Shown: in pieces, positions 41,237 through 51,057 of the stretch
Layout of the letters: the number at the start of each line of letters is the position of its first letter
How positions within the stretch are numbered: the stretch's first letter is position 1
NCBI RefSeq assembly: GCF_900108945.1
Contig: NZ_FNYE01000006.1
Span: 1-64,000 of the forward strand
Source of the DNA: Paraburkholderia diazotrophica
GTDB lineage: Bacteria > Pseudomonadota > Gammaproteobacteria > Burkholderiales > Burkholderiaceae
Length of the DNA: 64,000 bases
Direction: 5' to 3'
Made by a program: the position numbers and the translations under genes
Notes under the pieces: generated by a model
Told to the model about the DNA's origin: nothing
What the model saw: only the letters and a program-made list of their open reading frames with translations
The model's database searches: none

Positions 41237-42199
41237 TCAAACCGCCAGGGTCTCCTCACCCGCCAGCCGTTGCGAATGCGTGCGCAGCAGGTCTACGAAG
41301 CGCTGTGCCGGTTCGGCCAACGCTTCATCCTTGCGCGTGAGGATGCCAAACCCCGCGAGGCTCTTGCCTATCTCGACGGGCAGCGCGACAAGCAGCTTGC
41401 CGCGCACATGATCGCGCACGACGGACTCCGGCAGCATCGCGACGGCGTCGTAGTTTTCGAGCAGTTGCAGCGTCGCGAAGATCGACGCGCATTCCGTCAG
41501 GTTCGCGGGCGTGCCGAGACCCGCGCGCGCCAGCTCTTCTTCGAACAGCATGCGCGCCGGACTCGTGATCGGCTGCGCGACCCACGGCCAGGCCATCAGA
41601 TCGGGCAACGTGATCGACGCGTGATTCGCGAGCGGATGCACGGCACGCACGACCAGCACGAGCGTCTCGCGTGCGAGCGGTTCGAAGCTGAAGTCGTTGT
41701 GCTGCAGCGGATCGGTCAGACGTCCGAGAGCGAGATCGATTTCGCGGCGATGCAGCAACTGCACGACCTGATCGCTCGTTTCGCCGAGGATGCAGACGTG
41801 CAGCAGCGGCCTTTCGGTTTTCAGCGCGGCGACGGCCATCGCGAGCAGATCGGGCGCGGCGCCCATGATCGCGCCGACGGTCAGCTGCCCGTGGCCGCCT
41901 TTGCGCTTCATATCGAGGTCTTCGGCAAAGCGCGTGAGGTCCGCGAGCGCGCGCCGCGCATAGGCGAGCGTGACGACGCCGAGCGGCGTCGGCTGCATGC
42001 CCCGCGCGTTGCGCTCGAACAGCAGAAAGCCGAGCGCTTCCTCGATGTCGCCGAGCATGCGGCTCGCGCTCGGCTGCGCGACGTTGATGGCGTCGGCGGC
42101 CTGATGGACGTTGCGTGCGTCGTCGAGCGCGACGAGCAGCGCAAGATGCTTGAACTTGAGCCGGTTGACGAGGGCGACGGTGGCGGCGTTCTGGCTCAT
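41237..42199 (-). CDS. LysR-family regulator of the rhamnose cluster
   Basis: A 320-residue LysR-type regulator. The helix-turn-helix (NVHQAADAINVAQPSASRML, about residues 29-48) and the effector domain from about 100 (GHGQLTVGAIMGAAP) are clear; it resembles GbpR/CbbR-like sugar-responsive members. It sits between the two halves of the rhamnose cluster, divergent from the mutarotase gene with a gap of about 160 bp, so it probably controls both the enzyme set and the transporter operon in response to rhamnose or a pathway intermediate. Confidence 0.92.
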   Translation of the reverse strand: MSQNAATVALVNRLKFKHLALLVALDDARNVHQAADAINVAQPSASRMLGDIEEALGFLLFERNARGMQPTPLGVVTLAYARRALADLTRFAEDLDMKRKGGHGQLTVGAIMGAAPDLLAMAVAALKTERPLLHVCILGETSDQVVQLLHRREIDLALGRLTDPLQHNDFSFEPLARETLVLVVRAVHPLANHASITLPDLMAWPWVAQPITSPARMLFEEELARAGLGTPANLTECASIFATLQLLENYDAVAMLPESVVRDHVRGKLLVALPVEIGKSLAGFGILTRKDEALAEPAQRFVDLLRTHSQRLAGEETLAV

Positions 42200-42358
42200 G
42201 AATGGTCCGGCAGTATGGGACAGTCAGCGATTCGGTTTGCGTATCGCCCAATCCCAACAACGGATTGAGATGCTATCGACGCCCGAATTATAGTCGCATC
42301 GAGACGCTTCCTCAGAGCGCGCAACGTATAAATGAACAAGAGTGGAGACACGGCCGGC

Positions 42359-42685
42359 ATGGAGACAATCGCTTTCCGGATGGTGCTGAACCCAGGCATG
42401 CGCGACGAGTACGAGCGCCGGCATCGGGAGATCTGGCCTGAGCTCGTCGATGCGCTGCGTCAGGCGGGCGTGCGCGACTACCGTATCTTTCTCGACGAAG
42501 GCACGCAGCATCTGTTCGCGATCCTGACGCGCACGGCCGATCATTCGATGGAGCGTCTTCCCGATCTCCCCGTGATGCGCAAATGGTGGGATTACATGGC
42601 CGACATCATGCAGACGGCGCCCGACCACACACCGCTGCAAGAGCCGCTCGTCCCTGTATTCGAATTGCAGCATCCCTTCAACTGA
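42359..42685 (+). CDS. rhaM: L-rhamnose mutarotase
   Basis: A 108-residue protein that interconverts alpha- and beta-L-rhamnose. The sequence fits RhaM throughout: [20 protein letters not shown] at the start (with the conserved His), then [14 protein letters not shown] and a [12 protein letters not shown] stretch near the C-terminus. The start METIAFRM at 42359 matches the length of known RhaM proteins; an ATG at 42332 gives nine extra residues. It opens the plus-strand operon mutarotase-lactonase-ABC transporter. Confidence 0.93.
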   Translation: METIAFRMVLNPGMRDEYERRHREIWPELVDALRQAGVRDYRIFLDEGTQHLFAILTRTADHSMERLPDLPVMRKWWDYMADIMQTAPDHTPLQEPLVPVFELQHPFN

Positions 42686-42731
42686 TTCGCGACGCTCGCC
42701 GCGCACATGCGCAGGCGACGAAGGACGCGCC

Positions 42732-43625
42732 ATGAAAGTTGTCGACCCGCACATTCATCTGTGGGATCTGAAGACGCATCACTACCCGTGGCTCGCCAAT
42801 CCGGGCGTGTCGTTCGCCGGCGATGCGCGCGATTTGAAACACGATTATCTGATCGCCGACCTGCAGAACGACGCGGGCGAGATCGAGCTGCTCAAGTGCG
42901 TGCACGTCGAGGCGAATCACGATCCCGCCGATCCCGTCGAGGAGACGCGCTGGCTGCAATCGGTGGCGCAGGCGCCAGGCTCGCGCTCGATGCCGAACGG
43001 CATCGTCGCGGGCGTCGATCTGTCGGCGAAGAACGCCGCGCAGATACTCGAAGGACACGCGGCATTCGCCAACACGCGCGGCGTGCGGCAGATCCTCAAC
43101 GTGCATCACGACAAGCTCTATGACTACGTCGGCCGTCATTTCATGCGCGAAGCGGCGTGGCGCGAACACTTCGGGCTGCTGCGCCGATACGGAATGTCGT
43201 TCGACATGCAGCTCTATCCGTCACAGATGGACGAAGCGGCCGCGCTCGCGAACCAGCATCACGACACGCAGTTCATCGTCAATCATGCGGGCATGTTCGT
43301 CGACCGCAATAGCGTCGCCGGCTATCGCGCATGGCGTGAAGGGATGAAGACGCTTTCGCAATGCCCGAACGTCGCGGTGAAGATCAGCGGCCTTGCGATG
43401 TTCGATCATCAGTGGACGGTGGAAAGCCTGCGCCCGTATGTGCTCGAAACCATCGATACGTTCGGCGTCGAGCGCGCGATGTTCGCCTCGAACTTTCCGG
43501 TGGATCGGCAGTTCGGCGCGTACGGCGACTTGTGGCGCGCGTATGCGTCGATCGTCGGCGCGGCGAGCGACGCGGAAAAGGATGCGCTCTTCGTGCGCAA
43601 CGCCGAACGGCTCTATCGCATCTGA
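42732..43625 (+). CDS. Amidohydrolase-2 family lactonase, probable L-rhamnono-lactonase
   Basis: A 297-residue TIM-barrel hydrolase of the COG3618 group. Metal-ligand motif DPHIHLWD (residues 5-12), a mid-chain VHVEAN, a His pair in FIVNHAGM and the final Asp in ASNFPVDR. Enzymes of this family open sugar-acid lactones; by context it should hydrolyse L-rhamnono-lactone, made by the rhamnose dehydrogenase, to L-rhamnonate for RhmD. The ribosome site GGACG precedes the ATG. Confidence 0.87.
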   Translation: MKVVDPHIHLWDLKTHHYPWLANPGVSFAGDARDLKHDYLIADLQNDAGEIELLKCVHVEANHDPADPVEETRWLQSVAQAPGSRSMPNGIVAGVDLSAKNAAQILEGHAAFANTRGVRQILNVHHDKLYDYVGRHFMREAAWREHFGLLRRYGMSFDMQLYPSQMDEAAALANQHHDTQFIVNHAGMFVDRNSVAGYRAWREGMKTLSQCPNVAVKISGLAMFDHQWTVESLRPYVLETIDTFGVERAMFASNFPVDRQFGAYGDLWRAYASIVGAASDAEKDALFVRNAERLYRI

Positions 43626-43676
43626 AGCATTGAAGCATCGAAGCATCGAAGCATCCGGGCATCTGAAGCATCCGAC
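43624..43676. repeat. GAAGCATC micro-repeat cluster
   Basis: GAAGCATC or one-mismatch versions occur five times in about 53 bp between the lactonase stop and the ATPase start. Probably a slippage product in the intercistronic gap. Confidence 0.75.
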
Positions 43677-43707
43677 AACACGCGGTCGCAGCACGAAGGA
43701 GGAGAGG

Positions 43708-45237
43708 GTGCAGCAACACATTCAGGAAGTGCCGAGGCTGGAACTGCGGCACGCGAGCAAATCGTTCGGGCGCGTGCGCGCGCTGTCGGACGGCGAGCTC
43801 GTGTTATGGCCCGGCGAAGTGCATGCGCTGCTCGGCGAAAACGGCGCGGGCAAGTCGACGCTCGTGAAGATTCTCGCGGGCGTGCATCAGCCCGATACGG
43901 GCGAGCTGCGCATCGACGGCATCGAGCGCCGCTTCGCGACGCCCGCCGAAGCGCGCGATGCGGGACTCGCCGTCATCTATCAGGAACCGACGCTGTTCTT
44001 CGATCTGTCGATAGCCGAGAACATCTTCATGGGACGGCAGCCTGTCGATCGCTTCGGGCGCATCCAGCACGAAGCGATGCGCCGCGAAGTCGACAGCCTG
44101 CTTGCGTCGCTCGGCGTCGATCTGCGCGCGGATCGCCTCGTGCGCGGTCTGTCGATCGCCGACCAGCAGGTGATCGAGATTGCGAAGGCGCTGTCGCTGA
44201 ACGCGAACGTGCTGATCATGGACGAGCCGACAGCCGCGCTGTCGCTGCCCGAAGTCGAGCGGCTCTTTGCGATCGTGCGCAAGCTGCGCGAGCGCGACGT
44301 CGCGATTCTGTTCATCACGCACCGGCTCGATGAAGTGTTCGCGCTGACGCAGCACGTGACGATCATGCGCGACGGCGCGAAAGTGTTCGACGCGCCCACT
44401 TCTGAAATGACGACGGAATCGGTAGTCGCGAAGATGGTCGGGCGCGATCTGGAGACGTTCTATCCGAAGGCGGACGTGAAGCCCGGCGACGTGCGGCTGT
44501 CGGTGCGCAACCTGACGCGCATCGGCGTGTTCAAGGATGTGTCGTTCGACGTGCGCGCGGGCGAAATCGTTGCGCTTGCGGGTCTTGTCGGCGCGGGTCG
44601 CAGCGAAGTGGCGCGCGCGATCTTCGGCATTGATCCCATCGATTCGGGCGACGTGCATATCGCGGGCAAGCGTCTGAAAACGGGCAATCCCGCCGCGGCC
44701 GTGCGCGCGGGGCTCGCGCTCGTGCCCGAAGACCGTCGTCAGCAAGGGCTCGCGCTCGAGCTGAGCATCGCGCGCAATGCATCGATGACGGTGCTCGGAC
44801 GGCTCGTGCGCCACGGCCTGATCTCGACGCGCAGCGAAACGCAGCTCGCGACGCGCTGGGGCACGCGGCTGCGGCTGAAGGCGAGTGATCCGTCCGCGCC
44901 CGTCGGCACGCTGTCTGGCGGCAATCAGCAGAAAGTGGTGCTCGGCAAGTGGCTCGCGACGGGCCCGAAAGTGCTGATCATCGACGAGCCGACGCGCGGC
45001 ATCGACGTCGGCGCAAAGGCCGAAGTGTATGGCGCGCTATCAGAACTCGTGCAGGAAGGCATGGCCGTGCTGATGATTTCGAGCGAGCTGCCCGAAGTGC
45101 TCGGCATGGCCGACCGCGTGCTGGTGATGCACGAAGGCCGCATCAGCGCAGAGATCGCGCGCGCCGACGCGAGCGAAGAGCGCATCATGAGCGCCGCACT
45201 CGGGCAATCGGCGGCATTACTGGGGCGCGCAGCATGA
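43708..45237 (+). CDS. rhaT: Rhamnose ABC importer ATPase (double domain)
   Basis: A 509-residue sugar-importer ATPase with two tandem nucleotide-binding domains. The first has Walker [10 protein letters not shown] (residues 43-51), Walker [12 protein letters not shown] and a His in ITHRLDEV. The second has the degenerate [14 protein letters not shown] loop usual for RbsA-type proteins and the signature [15 protein letters not shown]. The start is a GTG at 43708 with AAGGAGG 5 nt before it; the open frame continues upstream but overlaps the lactonase gene. It energises the two permeases encoded next. Rhamnose is assigned from context and subunit order. Confidence 0.93.
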   Translation: MQQHIQEVPRLELRHASKSFGRVRALSDGELVLWPGEVHALLGENGAGKSTLVKILAGVHQPDTGELRIDGIERRFATPAEARDAGLAVIYQEPTLFFDLSIAENIFMGRQPVDRFGRIQHEAMRREVDSLLASLGVDLRADRLVRGLSIADQQVIEIAKALSLNANVLIMDEPTAALSLPEVERLFAIVRKLRERDVAILFITHRLDEVFALTQHVTIMRDGAKVFDAPTSEMTTESVVAKMVGRDLETFYPKADVKPGDVRLSVRNLTRIGVFKDVSFDVRAGEIVALAGLVGAGRSEVARAIFGIDPIDSGDVHIAGKRLKTGNPAAAVRAGLALVPEDRRQQGLALELSIARNASMTVLGRLVRHGLISTRSETQLATRWGTRLRLKASDPSAPVGTLSGGNQQKVVLGKWLATGPKVLIIDEPTRGIDVGAKAEVYGALSELVQEGMAVLMISSELPEVLGMADRVLVMHEGRISAEIARADASEERIMSAALGQSAALLGRAA

Positions 45238-46319
45238 TCCGGCATTCGACTGCTTCACATACTTCTTCTCACGCGCCTTCGCACGCGGCGCCCATCGCGC
45301 ACGCGCCGTTGCAACACGCGCGCACGGGCCTTGGCGGCTTCGTCTCGACAATCGCGAAGAGCCGCGAGACGACGCTCTTCATCGTGCTGATCCTGCTGAT
45401 ACTGGGCACGTCGCTCGCGCGGCCGCAGTTCCTGAATCTGCAGAACCTGCGCGACGTGCTGCTCAATGTGTCGATCATCAGTTTGCTCACGGCAGGCATG
45501 ACGGTCGTGATCCTGATGCGGCATATCGATCTGTCCGTCGGCTCGACGGTAGGGATCAGCGCGTACGCCGTCGGCAGCTTGTACGTCGCATTTCCGCATA
45601 TGCCCGTGCTCGTGGCGCTCGTTGCGGGCGTTGTGATCGGGCTCGTCGCGGGCGGCATCAATGCACTGCTGATCGCGGTCGGGCGCGTGCCGTCGCTCGT
45701 CGCGACGCTGTCGACGCTCTATATCTTTCGCGGCGCCGACTACGCGTGGGTGCACGGCGGCCAGATCAACGCGACGAGCCTGCCCGACGCGTACTCGCGT
45801 CTCGCGACGGGCACGCTGCTCGGCATTCCGACGCTCGCGCTGATCGCGGCGTTGGTGCTGCTCGCGCTGTCGTTCTATTTGAAGCATTTCCGCGCGGGAC
45901 GCGAGCATTACGCGATCGGCTCGAACCCTGAGGCGGCGCGGCTCGCGGGCGTCAACGTCGAACGGCGCGTGATGTCGGGCTTCCTGTTGTCGGGCGCGAT
46001 CGCCGGTTTTGCGGGCGCGTTGTGGCTCGCGCGCTTCGGCACCGTCGACGCAAGCACCGCGAAAGGCATCGAGCTACAGGTGGTGGCGGCCGCCGTCGTC
46101 GGCAGCGTGGCGATCACGGGCGGCGTCGGCACGATACTCGGCGCGACGCTGGGCGCGCTCGTGCTCGGCGTGATCAGCATTGCGCTCGTCGTGCTGCACG
46201 TGTCGCCGTTTTGGGAGCAGGCGATCGAAGGCGCGCTGATCGTCGCAGCCATCGCCGCCGATACGCTGCTCGCCCGCTCCGTCGCCAAACGCATGATGAG
46301 GAAACGCGATCATGGCTAA
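45234..46319 (+). CDS. rhaP: Rhamnose ABC importer permease 1
   Basis: A 361-residue permease of the RbsC/BPD_transp_2 family with about ten membrane segments. It has a His/Ser-rich cytoplasmic N-terminus (1-40), then typical stretches [18 protein letters not shown] and [22 protein letters not shown] and the ATPase stop overlap (ATGA), so translation is coupled. It pairs with the permease encoded directly downstream, whose start overlaps its 3' end by 8 nt. Confidence 0.92.
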   Translation: MIRHSTASHTSSHAPSHAAPIAHAPLQHARTGLGGFVSTIAKSRETTLFIVLILLILGTSLARPQFLNLQNLRDVLLNVSIISLLTAGMTVVILMRHIDLSVGSTVGISAYAVGSLYVAFPHMPVLVALVAGVVIGLVAGGINALLIAVGRVPSLVATLSTLYIFRGADYAWVHGGQINATSLPDAYSRLATGTLLGIPTLALIAALVLLALSFYLKHFRAGREHYAIGSNPEAARLAGVNVERRVMSGFLLSGAIAGFAGALWLARFGTVDASTAKGIELQVVAAAVVGSVAITGGVGTILGATLGALVLGVISIALVVLHVSPFWEQAIEGALIVAAIAADTLLARSVAKRMMRKRDHG

Positions 46320-47331
46320 ACCCGATTCCCCGCTGCTCACGCGCAAGCGCGAAACGCCGCTGCGCTGGGAAACGCTGCTCGTCATCGTGCTGATCGCGTC
46401 GCTCGCGCTCGGGCGCATGCTGTCGCCCGTGTTTCTGACGGGCGCCAATCTCAGCAACGTGCTCGCCGATCTGACCGAGATCGCGCTGATGGCGCTGCCG
46501 ATGACGCTGATCATCGTCGCGGCGGAAATCGATCTGTCCGTGGCGTCGGTGCTGGGCGCGTCGAGCGCACTGATGGGCGTGCTGTGGCACATGGGGCTGC
46601 CGATGCCCGTCGTGATCGCGCTCGTGCTGCTTTTCGGCATGCTTGCGGGGCTGCTCAACGGGCTCGTGATCGTGAAGCTGAATCTGCCTTCGCTCGCGGT
46701 GACGATCGGCACGCTCGCGCTGTTTCGCGGCCTCGCTTACGTGCTGCTCGGCGATCAGGCCGTCGCGGACTTTCCGGCGGGCTATACCGCGTTCGGGATG
46801 GATACGCTCGGCGGCACGTTCATTCCGCTGCCGTTCGTGATCGTCATCGTGTGCGCTGTGCTCTTCACCGTGTTGTTGCAGGCGACGGCTTTCGGCCGCA
46901 GTCTCTATGCGATCGGCGCGAACTCGACGGCGGCCGCGTTCTCGGGCATCGAGGTCGCGAAAGTGCGGCTGCGTCTGTTCGTATTGTCCGGTCTGGTGAG
47001 CGCGCTCGCGGGCATCGTCTACACGCTGCGCTTCACGAGCGCGCGCGGCGACAACGGCGAAGGCTTCGAGCTGTCGGTGATCGCGGCCGTGCTGTTCGGC
47101 GGCGTGAGCATTTTCGGCGGACGCGGATCGATGGTCGGCGTGCTGCTGTCGCTGCTGATCATCGGCGTGCTGAAGAATGCGTTGACGCTCGACGATGTCT
47201 CCAGCGAAACGCTGACCATCGTGACGGGCGCGCTGCTGCTCGCATCGGTGCTGATCCCGAACGTGGTCGCGCGCTGGCGCGCGATGCGCGACCGCAAGCT
47301 GATTGCCGCGCAAACGAAGGCCCTGCCGTAG
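46312..47331 (+). CDS. rhaQ: Rhamnose ABC importer permease 2
   Basis: A 339-residue permease of the same family as its neighbour. Marks are IIVAAEIDLSVASVLGASSA and YAIGANSTAAAFSGIEVAKV. It forms a heterodimeric channel with the first permease. The 8-nt overlap suggests tight translational coupling. Confidence 0.92.
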   Translation: MAKPDSPLLTRKRETPLRWETLLVIVLIASLALGRMLSPVFLTGANLSNVLADLTEIALMALPMTLIIVAAEIDLSVASVLGASSALMGVLWHMGLPMPVVIALVLLFGMLAGLLNGLVIVKLNLPSLAVTIGTLALFRGLAYVLLGDQAVADFPAGYTAFGMDTLGGTFIPLPFVIVIVCAVLFTVLLQATAFGRSLYAIGANSTAAAFSGIEVAKVRLRLFVLSGLVSALAGIVYTLRFTSARGDNGEGFELSVIAAVLFGGVSIFGGRGSMVGVLLSLLIIGVLKNALTLDDVSSETLTIVTGALLLASVLIPNVVARWRAMRDRKLIAAQTKALP

Positions 47332-47439
47332 ACGAAGGTAGAAGCCGGTAGCAGCAGGCAGAAGAAGCGCCAGACAGGCAACGTGTTCAATCGACAAACC
47401 CGGACAGCACAAGTCCGATCCACCACCAGGAGACAACAC

Positions 47440-48447
47440 ATGAACAGACCACTGCATCACGCGGGAGCGCTGATGCTCTGCGCGGCCTTGCTCGGCATCA
47501 GCGCCGCGGCGGGCGCGGCCGGCATCAAGTCCGGCCTGAAGATCGCGTTCGTGCCGAAGCAGATCAACAACCCGTACGAAGTGATCGCCGACGACGGCGG
47601 GATGGCCGCGATCAAGGAATTCAACGGCGCGGGCAAGGTGGTGGGACCGTCGGACGCGGGCGCTTCGTCGCAGGTGTCGTACATCAACACGCTGACGACG
47701 CAGCGTCAGGACGCGATCGTAATCGCGGCGAACGATGCGAACGCGCTCGTGCCGTATCTGAAGAAGGCGATGTCGCAAGGCATCAAGGTCGTGACGTTCG
47801 ATTCCGATACGGCGCCCGAAGGCCGCCAGCTGTTCGTGAATCAGGCGAACGCGGAGAGCATCGGGCGCGGCCAGATCCAGCTGGTGTCGAAGCTGATGGG
47901 CGGCGAGGGCGAGTTTGCGATCCTCTCTGCGACGCCGAACGCGACGAACCAGAACACGTGGATCAAGTGGATGCAGGAGGAACTGAAGAAGCCCGAGTAT
48001 TCGAAGATGAAGCTCGTGAAGATCGCGTACGGCAACGACGACGACCAGAAGTCGTTCGTCGAGACACAAGGCTTGTTGCAGGCGTATCCGAACCTGAAGG
48101 CGATCGTCGCGCCGACGTCGGTGGGCATTGCAGCGGCGGCGCGGTATATCTCGTCGTCGTCGAGCAAGGGCAAGGTCGCCGTCACGGGACTCGGCACGCC
48201 GAACCAGATGCGCGCGTTCGTGAAGAACGGCACCGTGAAGGCGTTCCAGCTGTGGGACCCGGGCCAGTTGGGCTATCTCGCGGCGTATGCGGCGGCCAGT
48301 CTCGCGTCGGGCGCGATCACGGGCAAAGAGGGTGAATCGTTCGATGCGGGCAAGCTCGGCAAGCGCACGATCGGCCCGCAAGGCGAGATCATTCTCGGGC
48401 CGCCGACCACGTTCGACGCGAACAACATCGACAACTTCAATTTCTGA
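47440..48447 (+). CDS. rhaS: Rhamnose ABC importer periplasmic binding protein
   Basis: A 335-residue binding protein of the ribose/rhamnose class (Peripla_BP_4). The signal peptide (MNRPLHHAGALMLCAALLGI..., cleavage near residue 27) is followed by the family opening LKIAFVPKQINNPYEV. It captures the sugar in the periplasm and delivers it to the two permeases. Ribosome site CAGGAGAC. A strong terminator follows 28 nt after the stop, closing the operon. Confidence 0.93.
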   Translation: MNRPLHHAGALMLCAALLGISAAAGAAGIKSGLKIAFVPKQINNPYEVIADDGGMAAIKEFNGAGKVVGPSDAGASSQVSYINTLTTQRQDAIVIAANDANALVPYLKKAMSQGIKVVTFDSDTAPEGRQLFVNQANAESIGRGQIQLVSKLMGGEGEFAILSATPNATNQNTWIKWMQEELKKPEYSKMKLVKIAYGNDDDQKSFVETQGLLQAYPNLKAIVAPTSVGIAAAARYISSSSSKGKVAVTGLGTPNQMRAFVKNGTVKAFQLWDPGQLGYLAAYAAASLASGAITGKEGESFDAGKLGKRTIGPQGEIILGPPTTFDANNIDNFNF

Positions 48448-48475
48448 CGCGTTTCAGTTTGCTCGACGGAAGAAA

Positions 48476-48505
48476 GGCCGCTTGCGTGATGCAAGCGGCC
48501 TTTTT
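48476..48505 (+). terminator. Rho-independent terminator of the rhamnose transporter operon
   Basis: A 10-bp perfect stem GGCCGCTTGC/GCAAGCGGCC (48476-48485 with 48491-48500), a 5-nt loop, then TTTTT. Confidence 0.9.
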
Positions 48506-48548
48506 CTTTGCTGCGCATCTTGCGAACGCAGCGAGCCGCGCAGCGGCA

Positions 48549-49208
48549 TCAGGCGAGCCCGTGTTCCTGCGCGTATTTGACGAGATCGGCGTTCGTCTCC
48601 AGGCGGAGCTTCTTCATCGCGGTGCTCTTTTGCGTCGCGACCGTCGAGATCGACCGGTTCACCTGCCGCGCGATGTCGGTCAGCGATGTACCTGCCGCGA
48701 AGTGACGTATCACTTCGAGCTCCTTCTTCGTCAGCATCGGCTTGCCGCTCTCCAGTGCGTCGCCGCCCACGCGACGCAGCAGGCGTGCGCGGATCTTCTG
48801 CGAAAAGTAGGGCCCGCGATGGCTCGCCACTTCGCGTACGGCAGCCTGAAATTCCGCGATGCCCTCGGTCTTGTCGACGATGCCGGCCACGCCGGAGCGT
48901 GAGAGCCGGATCAGCGTGTCGTCGTTGTTGAGCATCGTGAACACGATGATGGGAATGCGCGGGCATTGCCTGCGCAGGCGAGCGATCAGCGCGAGTCCGT
49001 CGGTATCGCGCTGCGCGCTGTCCATCGAAAAGTCCGTGACGATCATGTCCCACTGTCCGCCGGACAGCGTCTCCAGCAGCTCCACTCCCGACTTCACGGC
49101 CGCGTTGACGGTAAAGCCGGAAAGGCTGCTTAGCGCGTTGATGACAGCATGTCGGATCACCGGATGGTCGTCGGCAATGGCAATCCTGAACTCGCGTGTG
49201 GCGTTCAT
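48549..49208 (-). CDS. NarL/FimZ-type response regulator, orphan
   Basis: A 219-residue two-domain regulator. The receiver domain (1-125) has the acidic pair in IADDHP, the phosphorylation Asp in MIVTDFSM (about residue 59) and a Lys in IVDKTEG. The LuxR-type helix-turn-helix is at about 150-210 (LTKKELEVIRHFAAGTSLTD, ARQVNRSISTVATQK). No histidine kinase gene is beside it. It is divergent from the fimbrial operon over a 330-bp gap, so it probably controls fimbriae as FimZ and BvgA do in other bacteria. Confidence 0.92.
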   Translation of the reverse strand: MNATREFRIAIADDHPVIRHAVINALSSLSGFTVNAAVKSGVELLETLSGGQWDMIVTDFSMDSAQRDTDGLALIARLRRQCPRIPIIVFTMLNNDDTLIRLSRSGVAGIVDKTEGIAEFQAAVREVASHRGPYFSQKIRARLLRRVGGDALESGKPMLTKKELEVIRHFAAGTSLTDIARQVNRSISTVATQKSTAMKKLRLETNADLVKYAQEHGLA

Positions 49209-49540
49209 GTTAGTAAGGCGGCGCGGCGCGGGCCCCGTGTCCGCTGCATGCGGAAGATTTGAGATGAAGACCTGCTGAGCGGTGGTGACTTGTCCGCAGT
49301 TCTGAAGTGACGCGGATTCTATATCGCAGTGTGCCGACGAATCAAACGTATGTCGTAAGGATCACGAAAATATCCATGAATGAGCCGGTTCTATCGCAAT
49401 CGTTAGATATTTCGAAGAAATCCGATACCGAAGACCATGCGCAATCAGCATAATCTCGTCGGACGGTTCGAGACACTTTCTGGTTGTGCAGATGCCGTCA
49501 AACAGTTTGATGCTCCCCGATTCTATTTGTGAGAAAAAAC
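49209..49540. promoter_or_regulatory. Divergent regulatory region of response regulator and fimbrial operon
   Basis: A 332-bp, relatively A/T-rich gap. It holds short inverted pairs such as ATTTCGAAGAAAT (49408-49420), candidate sites for the response regulator. No firm -35/-10 pair and no gene were found. No invertible-element inverted repeats flank it, so classical phase switching is not evident. Confidence 0.4.
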
Positions 49541-50086
49541 ATGAAAGTCAAAAAGTCAGGATTGCTGATCGCGATGGCCATCGCTGCGGGTGCCGCGCTG
49601 CCGACGGCTTCGTTTGCGTCGGACGGAACGATTACATTCACGGGCACGATCACGCCTAACACCTGCACGATCAGCGGCAACGGCGGCGGCCCGTCGTTCA
49701 CCGTCCAGCTGCCGCCCGTGTCGGTGAAGTCGTTCTCCTCCAGCAGCCCGGTTTCGGGCATCACGCCGTTCAACGTCGCTCTGACCAACTGCACGCCGAG
49801 TACGGGCTCTGCCAGCGTGTACTTCGAACCGGGCGCGAGCGTCGATTTGACGACTGGTCAATTGAAGAACATGACGGGAACGGCGACGAACGTCGAGGTT
49901 CAGCTGCAAGACAGCAGCGACCAGAAGGTGGTCATCGGCGCGGGCTACAACTCCAGCAGCCAGAAATGGATTTCCATCGTCAACGGCAGCGCGACGCTGA
50001 TCTATAAGGCCGCGTATGCAATGACGGGCACGGTCGGCGCAGGTTCCGTGAACACCACGACGATGTACTCGATCGTTTATCAGTAA
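49541..50086 (+). CDS. Major fimbrial subunit (pilin)
   Basis: A 181-residue chaperone-usher pilin. The signal peptide (MKVKKSGLLIAMAIAAGAAL..., cleavage after SFA) is followed by a beta-rich domain with the conserved cysteine pair (NTCTISG near 45 and LTNCTPS near 87) and a penultimate tyrosine (SIVYQ) needed for chaperone binding. It polymerises on the cell surface by donor-strand exchange through the usher encoded downstream. The start at 49541 has TGAG upstream; a GTG at 49529 is possible. Confidence 0.9.
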   Translation: MKVKKSGLLIAMAIAAGAALPTASFASDGTITFTGTITPNTCTISGNGGGPSFTVQLPPVSVKSFSSSSPVSGITPFNVALTNCTPSTGSASVYFEPGASVDLTTGQLKNMTGTATNVEVQLQDSSDQKVVIGAGYNSSSQKWISIVNGSATLIYKAAYAMTGTVGAGSVNTTTMYSIVYQ

Positions 50087-50097
50087 GCAATTGCAGT

Positions 50098-50180
50098 CGC
50101 AGGTTCATACCTGCGTTCCTTGCGGCTGTCATCTGGTTGATCGACGGCCGCGAGAAATCCATGGCGAACCCGGGTTCGCC
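50098..50180 (+). promoter_or_regulatory. Two intercistronic hairpins between pilin and chaperone genes
   Basis: Hairpin 1: CGCAGGT/ACCTGCG (50098-50104 with 50109-50115, 4-nt loop). Hairpin 2: the perfect palindrome GGCGAACCCGGGTTCGCC (50163-50180). Neither has a U run. They may protect the pilin mRNA or cut down read-through so that pilin exceeds chaperone and usher. Confidence 0.55.
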
Positions 50181-50201
50181 GGTCCATGCGAGTGAAGTGA
50201 G

Positions 50202-50957
50202 ATGGCGGTGCGGAAAAAGCTGGCAGCGGTTTTGACGGTGGTCGCGTTGGCGGTCGGTGTATCGAGTGCTCAGGCGAGCGTGGTCATTAACGGGACGCGT
50301 GTGGTTTATCCGTCCGACGAGCGGGAGGTGACGGTCAAGCTCGTCAACGAAGGTGCGGGCCCGGCACTGGTTCAGGCATGGCTCGATACGGGCGACCCCA
50401 CGACGCTACCCGAAGATGCAAAGGTCCCGTTCAGCCTGTCGCCGCCGCTGTTCCGTCTCGACGCCAGGAAGGGGCAGAGCTTGCGTCTGGTCTACTCGCA
50501 AGAACCGTTGGCGCAAAACAGAGAGACCCTGTACTGGCTCAACGTGCTCGAAGTGCCGCCGCTCGTCAACGGCCCGGCCGCGGAAAAGAACACGCTGCAG
50601 GTGGCATTTCGCACGCGCATCAAGGTATTTTTCCGGCCTGCGGGTCTGCCGGGCAACGCGCGCGAAGCGCCCGCGCAGATCACCTGGAAATTCGTGAAGA
50701 GCGCCAAGGGTGGGTACGCGCTGCAGGCAACCAATCCGACGCCCTATTACGTGACCTTTGCGCATGTTGGCGCGACGGCTGGCGGCAAGAAGTGGTTCAA
50801 CGAAAAGGGCGGCATGGTCGATCCCGGCTCGACGACGGAGTTCGAGATCGAAAGTCCCGCGCCGTCGGTAGCCGTACCCGAAGAAGTCGACTATCGCTTC
50901 GTCGATGACTACGGCGCGGGTGTGGATGGCATTTACCACGCGCCTGGCGCCCGATAA
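50202..50957 (+). CDS. Periplasmic fimbrial chaperone (PapD-like)
   Basis: A 251-residue chaperone with a signal peptide (to about residue 26) and two immunoglobulin-like domains. Typical marks are VVINGTRVVYPSDEREVTVK at the mature N-terminus, YWLNVLEVPP and the basic FRTRIKVFFRP strand in domain 1, then the shorter domain 2 ending in DYGAG. It holds pilin and adhesin subunits and hands them to the usher. It lies 115 nt after the pilin and about 100 nt before the usher. Confidence 0.93.
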   Translation: MAVRKKLAAVLTVVALAVGVSSAQASVVINGTRVVYPSDEREVTVKLVNEGAGPALVQAWLDTGDPTTLPEDAKVPFSLSPPLFRLDARKGQSLRLVYSQEPLAQNRETLYWLNVLEVPPLVNGPAAEKNTLQVAFRTRIKVFFRPAGLPGNAREAPAQITWKFVKSAKGGYALQATNPTPYYVTFAHVGATAGGKKWFNEKGGMVDPGSTTEFEIESPAPSVAVPEEVDYRFVDDYGAGVDGIYHAPGAR

Positions 50958-51057
50958 GCCCGGCAACACGATTACACAGACCTTGGCGCACTGCACTTGT
51001 GCTGCGCCGGGATGAGTGTGCGCAGCGCATTTGTGCAAAACGAACAACGAACCAACC

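Noticed and set aside
40290..41240. Long minus-strand open frame of about 316 residues across the rhamnose dehydrogenase 3' end and the inverted repeat
   Set aside because: Most of it is the repeat itself, read through with the AAAKKVSKESGL string typical of spurious repeat-derived calls, and it overlaps a clear gene.
46174..48381. Minus-strand open frame of 735 residues opposite the rhamnose permease and binding-protein genes
   Set aside because: Antisense shadow of high-G+C coding sequence, with strongly biased composition and no domain.
49209..49540. Invertible promoter element controlling the fimbriae
   Set aside because: No flanking inverted repeats of suitable length and no recombinase gene nearby.
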